From a bacterium (GTDB lineage Bacteria; Babelota; Babeliae; Babelales; Vermiphilaceae), in assembly GCA_021833825.1 (NCBI GenBank), contig JAKBEL010000007.1, positions 1 through 64,000 on the forward strand: a DNA stretch of 64,000 nt, in the 5' to 3' direction. Position 1 is the first letter of the stretch. The number at the start of each line of letters is the position of its first letter. Both the position numbers and the translations under genes were made by a program. Below are positions 8,861 to 17,195 of this stretch, one piece after another. The notes under the pieces were generated by a model that saw nothing but the letters and a program-made list of their open reading frames with translations, did no database searches and was not told the origin of the DNA.

Positions 8861-9181
8861 ATGGCAAAGAAAAACAGAACAATTGGCGTCAATCCACTGA
8901 CCGATTATTTATCAAACAAAGATACAAAAAAGAGAGTTGCACAGAAAGATATCAAACCTGCAGTAGAGGAGAGGGCGCTTAAAACGCGCGTTACTATCCA
9001 CCTTCCTGTTGATCTTATTGATAAGGTGAAAAACGCTGTCTACTGGGAACCTGGGTTAACTCTGACAGACTTTGCAGAGCAAGCGCTGGCCAAAGAGTTA
9101 AAACGGTGGGAAAAAGAGTGGGGCGAAGAATATCCAAAGCGCAAGAATTATCATCTTAAAGGTGGCAGACCATTAAAATAA
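8861..9181 (+). CDS. Ribbon-helix-helix DNA-binding protein, probable ParA partner
   Basis: A 106-residue basic protein. An in-frame upstream start at 8741 would lie inside the repeat; the ATG at 8861 has TTGGAGA about 8 bp before it and is preferred. Residues 1-45 are basic and unstructured. Residues 46-90 look like a ribbon-helix-helix fold: strand TRVTIHLP, helix VDLIDKVKNAVYW, turn PGL, helix TLTDFAEQALAKEL. Such small dimeric proteins act as centromere binders and ParA activators (ParG/Omega class) or as repressors. Position directly after parA favours the partition role. This is inference from fold and context. Confidence 0.65.
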   Translation: MAKKNRTIGVNPLTDYLSNKDTKKRVAQKDIKPAVEERALKTRVTIHLPVDLIDKVKNAVYWEPGLTLTDFAEQALAKELKRWEKEWGEEYPKRKNYHLKGGRPLK

Positions 9182-9293
9182 AACGCTCAGATGACTTTAA
9201 ACATCATCTTTTTGCCCGAAATCTCTAGTTGTAACCTGGCTTGCAAAGCACAATACTCAATCGATCGATCAGATGAGCCCTATAGAAATATTG

Positions 9294-9326
9294 TGTAAAA
9301 TATGGAATTAGATTCCATATTTTACA
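9294..9326. promoter_or_regulatory. Perfect inverted repeat, probable operator
   Basis: Arms of 15 bp (TGTAAAATATGGAAT and its exact complement) are separated by 3 bp. It sits just upstream of the -35 box at 9335. A degenerate copy lies at 9372-9403 between the promoter and the start codon, sharing TTCCATA and TTACA. Two flanking sites around one promoter suggest repression by a dimeric regulator. Confidence 0.75.
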
Positions 9327-9334
9327 TTAAACTA

Positions 9335-9363
9335 TTGTTAAACATTTAAAAAAGGCCTATAAT
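9335..9363 (+). promoter_or_regulatory. Sigma-70 type promoter of the ATPase gene
   Basis: TTGTTA at 9335-9340, exactly 17 bp, TATAAT at 9358-9363. It is the best-formed promoter in the window and is bracketed by the two related inverted repeats. The downstream repeat (9372-9403) covers the expected +1 and reaches the ribosome site AGGA. Confidence 0.75.
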
Positions 9364-9412
9364 AATATTAGTGTAAAAAAAGGACTTAAATTCCATAATT
9401 ACAGGAAAATTC

Positions 9413-10603
9413 ATGATTATTCGTCGAGATTTAACCGAGTCGCTCAAAAAAGCGGCCCATTTTTTCAGGGCAGTGGCCATTCTTGGGCCACGACAATCTG
9501 GCAAAACAACTCTCGCTCAACAGACTTTTCCTCATCATAGATACATCTCTTTAGAAGATATCGATGTTCGCACGAGAGCAATGAATGACCCTCGCCTTTT
9601 TTTACAAGAATATCCAACTGAACATGGTATTATTTTAGATGAAATACAGCATGCTCCAGACCTTCTTTCATATATACAGACCATTGTTGACCAAGAAAAA
9701 AAGAATGGGTTTTTTATCATCACAGGATCACAAAACCTTCTTGTTAATCAAGCTGTTTCGCAAACATTGGCGGGCCGCTTGGCGCTTTTGACCCTCTATC
9801 CACTCTCAATAGATGAACTCAATAAAGCTTCATTATTACAGACAACAATAGAGGAGATTGTTTACAAAGGATGTTATCCAGCAGTATATGCTGAAAATAT
9901 GCCTCCCGAAAAAGTGTATGCTAACTACATTAGAACCTATGTAGAGCGTGATGTGCGACAACTAAAAAACATTTCTGACCTGAATCTATTTCAACGCTTT
10001 TTACAACTATGCGCAGGAAGAATTGGTCAAATTTTAAATGTATCATCATTGGCAAATGATTGTGGAATAGATCCTAAAACCGCACGCGATTGGATATCTA
10101 TACTTGAAGCAAGTTATATTATTTTTCTTCTTTACCCTTATTACAAAAACTTTGGAAAACGGGTTATCAAATCTCCAAAACTATTTTTTGTTGATACAGG
10201 GATTGCCTGTTCACTACTGAATATAAGAAATCATGAACAACTCTTTGAACATTATATGCGTGGCGGGCTCATCGAATCATTTATTATTTCAGATCTTTAC
10301 AAACAATACTATAATATCGATCTTAAACCATCATTATACTTCTGGAGAGATCATCAAGGAAATGAGATTGATTGCATCCTTGAAGAGGCGTTATATGTTG
10401 CACCTATCGAAATAAAATCGAGCAGAACAATATCAAAAAGCTATTTCAAACAGTTCTCTTATTGGAAAGATTTACAAACAAACGTACCTTCACACAATAT
10501 GCTTATTTATAGTGGCGACACCGACCAAAAATGGCAAGAGGCGGAAGTCTGTAGTTGGAAATCAGCTGGATCAATAGTTAAAAAATTGACAGCGCATCAA
10601 TAA
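9413..10603 (+). CDS. AAA family ATPase with DUF4143-type C-terminal domain
   Basis: A 396-residue ATPase of the AAA_14/DUF4143 class. Walker A GPRQSGKTT spans residues 25-33 and Walker B IILDEIQ lies near residue 72. A sensor-like TGSQN motif is near 100, and the C-terminal half carries the DUF4143 features (VERDVRQL, a helical region, then a PD-(D/E)xK-like EIDCILE and PIEIKSS near residues 325-345). The family's function is not settled; members are abundant in host-associated and anaerobic bacteria and are sometimes suggested to be toxin-like or nucleic-acid enzymes. A tightly organised operator/promoter precedes it. Its 3' end overlaps the convergent transporter gene by 7 bp. Confidence 0.88.
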   Translation: MIIRRDLTESLKKAAHFFRAVAILGPRQSGKTTLAQQTFPHHRYISLEDIDVRTRAMNDPRLFLQEYPTEHGIILDEIQHAPDLLSYIQTIVDQEKKNGFFIITGSQNLLVNQAVSQTLAGRLALLTLYPLSIDELNKASLLQTTIEEIVYKGCYPAVYAENMPPEKVYANYIRTYVERDVRQLKNISDLNLFQRFLQLCAGRIGQILNVSSLANDCGIDPKTARDWISILEASYIIFLLYPYYKNFGKRVIKSPKLFFVDTGIACSLLNIRNHEQLFEHYMRGGLIESFIISDLYKQYYNIDLKPSLYFWRDHQGNEIDCILEEALYVAPIEIKSSRTISKSYFKQFSYWKDLQTNVPSHNMLIYSGDTDQKWQEAEVCSWKSAGSIVKKLTAHQ

Positions 10604-11808
10604 GACTGACCAACATCTTTTTGCACCATTGCAGCAACACATGCATCTGACCAGACATTCACTGCTGTTTCAAACATATCAATCAGCGCATAAAGCGGTA
10701 AGATCACGCCTAAAATATCAAGCGGAACATTCATAGCAGCAAGCAACGCACCTGACAAAAAATAGCATCCCATAGGAACTCCGGCATTACCGATCGCTGC
10801 AATTGTTGCAATAAAAATCCACAAAAGCATATCAAATGCGGTAAACACCATGCCGTTGCTCTGCCCGACAAAAAGAACTGTTGTTAAAATGAATGCGGCA
10901 CATGCATTCATATTAATTGTTGCACATAAAGGCAGTGTAATATTGGCAATCTTTTGTGACACACCAAATGTGCGCTGAGTAGATTCTAATGTTAATGGCA
11001 ATGCAACATTTGATGAACGTGAAAAGAATGCAACAGAGAGCGCCGGCGACATCTTGCGCATTGAGGAAAAAGGTTTATAACCTTTCCAGATTAAAAACAG
11101 GGGCAATATCACAAATGCTTGCACAAAATTTGCACCCAAAATACAGATCACATAGAGTGCTAAACGTCTGATACTATCAATATGCTGCTCTTTAATACTC
11201 TCCATAAAGAGCACTGTAAATGCCCACACACCAACAGGAATTACAAGGACTAAAGCATGAGTAATGCGCAATAATGCTGCAAAAAAACTACTAAAAAAAC
11301 TATTGAGTATTATCTTGTTCTCTTCTGGCAATGTTAGAGTGGCAAACGAGAGACCAAGAGCAATGAGCATCATCCCAATTACATTATTTTCTGCAAAAGG
11401 CTGTACAACATTGGAAGGGACCAACTTACACATGAAGTCAAAATATCCCCCAAAATCTTCAAGATTGGTTGCCTGACAGATAAAATCTCCACGCACAGGA
11501 TTCATGATTAAAAAGATCAACAATGCTATTCCTGCTGCAATGATTGTTGTCATAAGTGTATATTTTACCACTACACGACCAATAAAGCGCATCTCATCAA
11601 TATCTGCCATTCCAGATATGGTTGCAGTTATTGAAAAAAAAATCAAAGGCAGACTGATCAACTTTAATAGATTTATGGTTATGTATGATACTGCATGCGC
11701 CGCTGGTTGCAGCATAGGTAGATAGAATGCGGTCAAGATTCCGAGCGCAGCACCATACAATATGAAGCTATTTAAAGAGAGAAGATGATATTTAAGAGTA
11801 TTTTTCAT
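10597..11808 (-). CDS. Dicarboxylate/amino acid:cation symporter (SDF family)
   Basis: A 403-residue inner-membrane transporter of the glutamate/aspartate/C4-dicarboxylate family (GltP/DctA). Multiple hydrophobic helices, the serine-rich reentrant segment (AFFSRSSNVALP near residue 260), the NMNACAA motif of TM7 and GNAGVPMG near residue 340 follow the family order. It should import an acidic amino acid or dicarboxylate with H+ or Na+. For a bacterium with few biosynthetic genes this is a likely nutrient route, but the exact substrate is unclear. The ribosome site is weak. The window's next genes to the right are separated by a 436-bp repeat region. Confidence 0.9.
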   Translation of the reverse strand: MKNTLKYHLLSLNSFILYGAALGILTAFYLPMLQPAAHAVSYITINLLKLISLPLIFFSITATISGMADIDEMRFIGRVVVKYTLMTTIIAAGIALLIFLIMNPVRGDFICQATNLEDFGGYFDFMCKLVPSNVVQPFAENNVIGMMLIALGLSFATLTLPEENKIILNSFFSSFFAALLRITHALVLVIPVGVWAFTVLFMESIKEQHIDSIRRLALYVICILGANFVQAFVILPLFLIWKGYKPFSSMRKMSPALSVAFFSRSSNVALPLTLESTQRTFGVSQKIANITLPLCATINMNACAAFILTTVLFVGQSNGMVFTAFDMLLWIFIATIAAIGNAGVPMGCYFLSGALLAAMNVPLDILGVILPLYALIDMFETAVNVWSDACVAAMVQKDVGQSY

Positions 11809-12245
11809 TAGTCTTATTTTCTTTCATTATGAATTTTATTTTATATCAAAAGAGTAACATATATTGGATTTAATGATCAATTAGTTTGTTTTTTTCTGAT
11901 CATGTCTTTTAATTTTCATTATCTATATTTCTTCTTATATTTTTCTTTTTGCCCTCGCCGGACTGGCACTAAGAGGTTCTATAATATCTTTTTCTTAATT
12001 TCATTTTCTAATTTTTTACTTTATTCCACCTTTGTTAAGGGTTTTGGTTGCTAGGCCTTTTTGACAAGAAAAAGGTTTAGCGCCACTCACCCGGCCTGTC
12101 GGGCGTAGTTTGCCAAGTCGGAACACCTGGATAAACGTAGACTGACGAGGGTGAAAAATAACAAAAAAAGAAAAAAGGATATTGATTATAAAAAAAATAA
12201 TCTTAAGAAAACTATAAAAGCCATCTGCAAAGACATACAAAAAAA
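11809..12245. repeat. Gap with three-hairpin element R2 (copy 2 and a truncated inverted copy) and R3
   Basis: No gene. At 12051-12080 lies the R2 hairpin with the constant loop GACAAG (12063-12068) but a stem unlike other copies. The CACCC arm at 12088-12092 pairs with GGGTG at 12149-12153; the normally 5-base loop is expanded by R3 at 12097-12148. A truncated copy in inverted orientation is at about 11945-11985 (CTCGCCGG, then AAGAGGTTCT). The tail block at 12197-12224 matches 695-722. Confidence 0.65.
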
Positions 12246-12719
12246 CTAATTCTGTACCCAAATCATCAAGTTAAGCCATACTGCAAAAGTGATCCAAAAA
12301 AGATAAGGAACAAGTAAACCAGCAATTCGATAAGACACATTGCCTATCATAATAACGAGAGCTAATATAGAGGCAAAAACAACAAGCGAGTCCGCAAAGG
12401 CCAAACATATATTATGTCTATAAAAAAAGAGATAGGTCCATAAGAGGTTGCTCAACGCATTAACTCCAAAGAGAGCCATGATCATATAAAAATCTTTGTC
12501 ACGCTCAAAACTATTCCAAACCTTTATTACCGCTATGGTTGCAAGCACATAAATCAGAGTCCACATAACAGAGATAAACCATGCAGGAGGGGTATAGCTA
12601 GGCAATTGTAAGCCATAATACCACTGCATACCAAAATCTGAAAAAAACTTACCTATAAATGAAAGAACTAGTGTTATAGATGTAAAGACTATATAGTTAA
12701 TCTTAATATCAACTTGCAT
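12246..12719 (-). CDS. tspO: TspO/MBR family membrane protein
   Basis: A 157-residue, five-helix membrane protein of the tryptophan-rich sensory protein/translocator family. Helix 1-2 loop carries the typical WYYGLQLPSYTPPAW (about residues 34-48) followed by MWTLIYVLATIAV, and a WTYLFF segment lies near residue 95. TspO proteins bind and may degrade porphyrins and affect stress responses in the membrane. A strong AAGGAGG site precedes the start. It is divergent from the photolyase genes with 87 bp between; in photosensitive organisms tspO and light-dependent genes sometimes associate, but that link is only suggestive here. Confidence 0.92.
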   Translation of the reverse strand: MQVDIKINYIVFTSITLVLSFIGKFFSDFGMQWYYGLQLPSYTPPAWFISVMWTLIYVLATIAVIKVWNSFERDKDFYMIMALFGVNALSNLLWTYLFFYRHNICLAFADSLVVFASILALVIMIGNVSYRIAGLLVPYLFWITFAVWLNLMIWVQN

Positions 12720-12806
12720 AGCAACCTCCTTTTATTGCATAAGATATATATGAGACTAGTATACTAATATAGATTAACAATCTTCAATAGTTCTATAGGC
12801 AATAAC

Positions 12807-14189
12807 ATGCATCAATATAATAAAGCGCTCTATCTATTCAGACGTGACCTGCGTCTTGATGATAATACAACCTTTCTTAGAGCAACAGCTCAATCAAAAA
12901 CAATTATCCCATGTTTTATCTTTGACCCCATACAAATAGAAGAAAAAAATGAATATCGAAGCCTACATGCAATCCAATTCATGATCGAATCTTTAAAAGA
13001 TCTTGAACAACAGATATCAAAGCATGAAGGTAAGTTACAGATTTTTTATGGTAAAACGATAGATATTCTTGAAAAACTTATAAACCTAGAAAAGATTGAA
13101 GCGGTATTTTTCAATAAAGATTACACGCCATTTAGCAGCAAAAGAGACCACGCAATTGAAGTGCTATGCAACAAACTTGGCATTGCTTGCATAGCAATCG
13201 ATGATGCCTTGCTTAATCCACCTGAAAAAATCCTCAATAAATCGGGAAAGCCCTACACGGTATTTACTCCATACTGGAAGACTGCAATCCTCAACCCAGT
13301 CAACCAACCTAAAAAATATCTAGGCAAAAATCTCTATAGCCAAAAAATAGAGATAGCAGAGACTGATAAGATATTTAAATCCATCTTGCCTAAAGTAGAT
13401 ACTAACACTGCGCAAAAAGGTGGGCGAGCAGAAGCTTTACACATTCTGAAACATCTTGATAATTTTAATCATTATGAAAAAACACGGGACATTCCATCAA
13501 AGCATACAACTGAGCTTTCAGCTCATATTAAATTTGGCACAATATCAATAAGAGAGGTCTATTATGCAATGCTTGAAAAACTCGGAAGGTCAGCGCATCA
13601 AGGACTTATAAGGCAACTATATTGGCATGATTTTTATTATCAGATCGCATTTCATTGGCCGACAGTTTTTGGAGCCCCTTTTCAAGAAAAATATAACAAT
13701 ATAAAATGGAGTTATAATAAAGAGCATTTCCAAAGATGGTGCGAAGGGGTAACCGGATTTCCCATTGTTGATGCGGGCATGAGACAACTTAACAAAACTG
13801 GGTTTATGCACAATAGAGTGCGCATGATTGTAGCCTCCTTTTTAACCAAAGATCTTTTAATCGACTGGCAATGGGGAGAGCGTTATTTTGCACAACATCT
13901 AGTGGATTATGACCCATGCGTGAATAATGGCAACTGGCAATGGGCAGCTTCAACCGGATGTGATCCCCAGCCATATTTTAGAATCTTCAATCCTTGGTTA
14001 CAACAGGAAAAATTCGATCCTGAATGCACCTATATTAAAGAATGGATCAAAGAACTTTCTCATGTTGACCCTAAAATAATTCATAACTGGCACAAAGAGA
14101 CCAAGCCATCGCCTGATTATCCAAAACCTATAGTTGATCATGCAACACAAAAAGATTTAGCATTAAAGATGTTTAAAGCTTGTAAATAG
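12807..14189 (+). CDS. phrB: Deoxyribodipyrimidine photolyase (class I)
   Basis: A 460-residue flavoprotein that uses blue light to split UV-induced pyrimidine dimers. The N-terminal alpha/beta antenna domain opens with LYLFRRDLRLDDN (residues 8-20). The FAD-binding domain includes LSAHIKFGTISIREV near residue 235, LIRQLYWHDFYYQ near 270, TGFPIVDAGMRQL near 315 and FRIFNPWLQQEKFDP near 390. Length and motifs fit CPD photolyase of class I. It forms an operon with the next gene (12 bp gap). Finding a light-driven enzyme suggests a free or light-exposed phase, or a host in lit water. Confidence 0.93.
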   Translation: MHQYNKALYLFRRDLRLDDNTTFLRATAQSKTIIPCFIFDPIQIEEKNEYRSLHAIQFMIESLKDLEQQISKHEGKLQIFYGKTIDILEKLINLEKIEAVFFNKDYTPFSSKRDHAIEVLCNKLGIACIAIDDALLNPPEKILNKSGKPYTVFTPYWKTAILNPVNQPKKYLGKNLYSQKIEIAETDKIFKSILPKVDTNTAQKGGRAEALHILKHLDNFNHYEKTRDIPSKHTTELSAHIKFGTISIREVYYAMLEKLGRSAHQGLIRQLYWHDFYYQIAFHWPTVFGAPFQEKYNNIKWSYNKEHFQRWCEGVTGFPIVDAGMRQLNKTGFMHNRVRMIVASFLTKDLLIDWQWGERYFAQHLVDYDPCVNNGNWQWAASTGCDPQPYFRIFNPWLQQEKFDPECTYIKEWIKELSHVDPKIIHNWHKETKPSPDYPKPIVDHATQKDLALKMFKACK

Positions 14190-14201
14190 GAGTTATGTAT
14201 A

Positions 14202-15680
14202 ATGAAGCGACAGGAAGAAGCGGTACTCGTCTTGCCAACACAACTCTTTGAAAAACACACTCTTCTTACAAAAGATAGGCCTATTTTTTTAGTAGAGCAT
14301 CCGCGATATTTCACAGAATTTACATTTCATAAGCAAAAAATCCTCTTTCATCGGGCAACCATGAAAATGTATAAAGATCATTTGGAACAAAAAGGATTTA
14401 ATGTTACTTATATTCCTTTTTATGAAATAGATAGATTTTATTCCCTCTGCAAAGAGAAGAAGATTACAAGCCTTCACTGTTATGACCCTGTTGATAAACC
14501 ATTTGAAGATATATTACAAGATTCATGTTCAAAAAATGGAATCTTGTTAAAATTTCATGAAACTCCTATGTTTTTATCCCCAACTGAATGGATAAAAGAG
14601 CTATTTAAGGACAAAAAAAAATATAGAATGCAAAACTTTTATACAGCTCAGCGCAAAAGGCTCAATATCTTAATGACAAAAGATGGCAAACCAATAGGTG
14701 GCTCCTGGAGCTTTGATAAAGAGAATAGAAAGTCTTTGCCAAAAGATATCACCATTCCAAAAATCTATAAGCCAAAAGAGAACAACTATATCAAAGAGGC
14801 AAAAGAATATGTTAAAAAGCATTTTGCCAATAACCCTGGAAATATAAAAGAGCTATATTATCCTGTTGCATTTGATACAGCAAAAAAATCTCTTGATGAT
14901 TTTTTTAAAAATAGATTCTCTCTGTTTGGGCCCTATGAAGATGCTATACACAGATCAGAAACCTTTCTATTTCATTCAGTCCTTTCACCCTTGCTTAATA
15001 TCGGTCTACTTACGCCAGACTATGTTATTCAAAAGTCATTAGACTATGCAAAAGAGCACAAGACACCAATCAACTCAGTTGAAGGATTTATTCGTCAGAT
15101 AATCGGCTGGAGAGAATATGTGCGAGCTATGTATATTTTAAAAGACAAGGAATTGAGATCTTCAAACTTTTTTGATCACAAGAACAGACTGCCACGCTCA
15201 TTTTGGACAGCATCAACTGGCATAGAACCTCTTGATGAATTAATCAAGCCGATTTTAGAATCTGCATATGCTCATCACATTGTCAGACTCATGGTATTAG
15301 GAAACTTTATGCTCCTTTGCGAAACTCACCCTAATGATAGCTATCAATGGTTTATGGAGCTCTTTATTGATGCGTATGATTGGGTAATGGTCCCAAACAT
15401 CTATGGCATGAGCCAATATGCAGCTGCGGATCTCATGACAACAAAACCATACATCTCTGGATCAAATTATATTTTAAAAATGAGCAATTTTAAAAAGGCT
15501 GATTGGTGCGAACTATGGAATGCTCTTTACTGGCACTTTATATTCAAAAAACAGAAAGCTTTATCGACGACACGAGAGTTTTCATCAAATCGTATGATGC
15601 TTGCAAAAATAAAACCGAATACATTAAAAGAGCATCTTAATAAAGCATCAACTTTTTTAAAAAAATTTTCAAAAGCATAA
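14202..15680 (+). CDS. Cryptochrome/photolyase-related protein (FeS-BCP class, cysteines lost)
   Basis: A 492-residue protein of the bacterial cryptochrome/(6-4) photolyase class (Agrobacterium PhrB, Rhodobacter CryB). Supporting motifs are HRATMKMYKDHL near residue 48, VEGFIRQIIGWREYVR near 295, YAHHIVRLMVLGNF near 360 and GMSQYAAADLMTTKPYISG near 405. Class members normally bind a 4Fe-4S cluster through four cysteines. By alignment from memory the first is proline here (STGIEPL), the CxxC pair is absent (MSNFKKADW) and the loop is shortened; one Cys remains before ELWNALYW. A cluster-free derivative is therefore likely. SD TAGGAG overlaps the upstream stop. Confidence 0.85.
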   Translation: MKRQEEAVLVLPTQLFEKHTLLTKDRPIFLVEHPRYFTEFTFHKQKILFHRATMKMYKDHLEQKGFNVTYIPFYEIDRFYSLCKEKKITSLHCYDPVDKPFEDILQDSCSKNGILLKFHETPMFLSPTEWIKELFKDKKKYRMQNFYTAQRKRLNILMTKDGKPIGGSWSFDKENRKSLPKDITIPKIYKPKENNYIKEAKEYVKKHFANNPGNIKELYYPVAFDTAKKSLDDFFKNRFSLFGPYEDAIHRSETFLFHSVLSPLLNIGLLTPDYVIQKSLDYAKEHKTPINSVEGFIRQIIGWREYVRAMYILKDKELRSSNFFDHKNRLPRSFWTASTGIEPLDELIKPILESAYAHHIVRLMVLGNFMLLCETHPNDSYQWFMELFIDAYDWVMVPNIYGMSQYAAADLMTTKPYISGSNYILKMSNFKKADWCELWNALYWHFIFKKQKALSTTREFSSNRMMLAKIKPNTLKEHLNKASTFLKKFSKA

Positions 15681-15764
15681 TTTCAATAAACCATTTATAT
15701 TATGACCTCTATTTTCATATGATCTAGAGAGATAAAGCTCAAAATCAAAATAGGGGGTCTTACT

Positions 15765-16190
15765 ATGAAAAGGATATTTTACTTGTATCTTATCACTTTT
15801 ATAAGAATATACAGCTCTGATTACGAAGAAGAAAAAAGCATTGATTCAGATGCACATGTACTAGCAGAGAGCATTAGAATAAGCCCCCATTTTTCATCCA
15901 AAAGATTATTAACTCCTGGACAACGCAAAAGAGTAACTGAAGAGACCTACATTATTGAGAGCACGCTAGAACCATCTAAAAATGCGGTTCATAACAGCCC
16001 CGATATGGAAGAATTCCCAAAAATACGCATCTCATTCGAACATCGCCCCTTACTTGCATATAATGAAAAAACAGGAACATTTAGAATGATTAAAGATGAA
16101 TCTGAATTACAACAAGAAGAGTTACTCCATCCCTGTAGTCCCCGATTAACTGAAAAAAATATTCGAGAGAAATATAATATTCAGGATTAA
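15765..16190 (+). CDS. Small secreted protein of unknown function
   Basis: A 141-residue protein with a short N-terminal signal-like segment (MKRIFYLYLITFIRIYSS, residues 1-18) and no other hydrophobic stretch. The mature part is polar, with an acidic start (DYEEEKSIDSD), a basic middle and no cysteine until near the C-terminus. A GGGGG-containing ribosome region lies about 10 bp before the ATG. I do not recognise a family. It ends 30 bp before the FAD oxidoreductase and may share its transcript. Confidence 0.6.
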   Translation: MKRIFYLYLITFIRIYSSDYEEEKSIDSDAHVLAESIRISPHFSSKRLLTPGQRKRVTEETYIIESTLEPSKNAVHNSPDMEEFPKIRISFEHRPLLAYNEKTGTFRMIKDESELQQEELLHPCSPRLTEKNIREKYNIQD

Positions 16191-16220
16191 AAAAGAACCT
16201 TTTCTGTTATACTGCACTGT

Positions 16221-17195
16221 ATGTATAATTATATCATAATCGGCCAAGGATTGGCCGGCACTATTCTTTCTTATCACCTACTCAAACAGGGCAAAAAAGT
16301 TATTGTTCTCAATCACTATAACCCTAAATGCTCCTCTTATATAGCTGCAGGCATATTCAGCCCAATAACGGGTCAAAGGGTGACCAAAATAGCCAATTAC
16401 GAGCAAGTTATCCCTTATGCGCATATTTTATATAAAGAGATTGAAAGCCTCTTGAATAGCCAATTTTTTCATGTTAAGCCCTATATTAAACTTAATGTTA
16501 AAGAGAAAATAGCCCATTATACTCAAGCGCGCTTAGCTGATCCTGAATATCAGCACCTAATAACACCTTTTGCGCACAAACTTGGCAGCAAACGAGTTAA
16601 TGGTATTGCTATCAAACAGGCAGGATATCTTGACATACCAATAATGCTCAACGCTTATCGCGCTTACCTGAATGATCTTGGATGTTATAAAGAGGAACAG
16701 TTCAACGAAGATCATCTTGTTGTTCACGGCAATTCAATAACATATAAAGATATAAAAGCTGAACGCATTGTTTTCTGTAATGGTTTTAACGCAAAGGATA
16801 ACGGATTTTTTAATCATCTAAATTTTAACCCTACAAAAGGTGAACTGATAACTATTCGCATGAAAAAAGATATGGATAGCATTATAAGTGGGAATGTATT
16901 CTTACTTCCTATTGGCAATAATCTTTTCCATGTTGGCGCCACTTATGAACGTAACTACCAACACGATCAACCAACGCAAGAAGGGCGCAATTGGTTAATT
17001 AATGAACTCAGCCTTATTCTTGATGAACCGTATGAAATAATTGACCATAAAGCGGGAATAAGGCCAACAACATTCGGCCATCAACCGTTTATTGGATGGC
17101 ATAAAGAGTATGATAATGTTGGTGTTTTTAGTGGATTTGGATCCAAAGGGGCGAGTCTGATTCCTTTTTATGCTAAAAGGTTTAGCGATTCTTAA
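16221..17195 (+). CDS. FAD-dependent oxidoreductase (DAO family)
   Basis: A 324-residue flavoenzyme. The dinucleotide-binding GQGLAG lies at residues 8-13 after a beta strand (YNYIIIG), followed by a basic/acidic strand end (VIVLNH). The C-terminal FAD-contact region GIRPTTFGHQPFIGWH near 275-290 and FSGFGSKGASLIP near 305 match D-amino-acid oxidase/glycine oxidase-like (DadA/ThiO/MnmC C-domain) folds. Substrate is unclear; similar short proteins are usually annotated only as FAD-dependent oxidoreductase. No thiamine or tRNA-modification partner is adjacent. A repeat element follows the stop after a T-rich tract. Confidence 0.85.
   Translation: MYNYIIIGQGLAGTILSYHLLKQGKKVIVLNHYNPKCSSYIAAGIFSPITGQRVTKIANYEQVIPYAHILYKEIESLLNSQFFHVKPYIKLNVKEKIAHYTQARLADPEYQHLITPFAHKLGSKRVNGIAIKQAGYLDIPIMLNAYRAYLNDLGCYKEEQFNEDHLVVHGNSITYKDIKAERIVFCNGFNAKDNGFFNHLNFNPTKGELITIRMKKDMDSIISGNVFLLPIGNNLFHVGATYERNYQHDQPTQEGRNWLINELSLILDEPYEIIDHKAGIRPTTFGHQPFIGWHKEYDNVGVFSGFGSKGASLIPFYAKRFSDS

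Noticed and set aside
12016-12261. 81-residue minus-strand open frame after tspO
   Set aside because: It runs through the R2/R3 repeat region and overlaps the tspO stop; no ribosome site.
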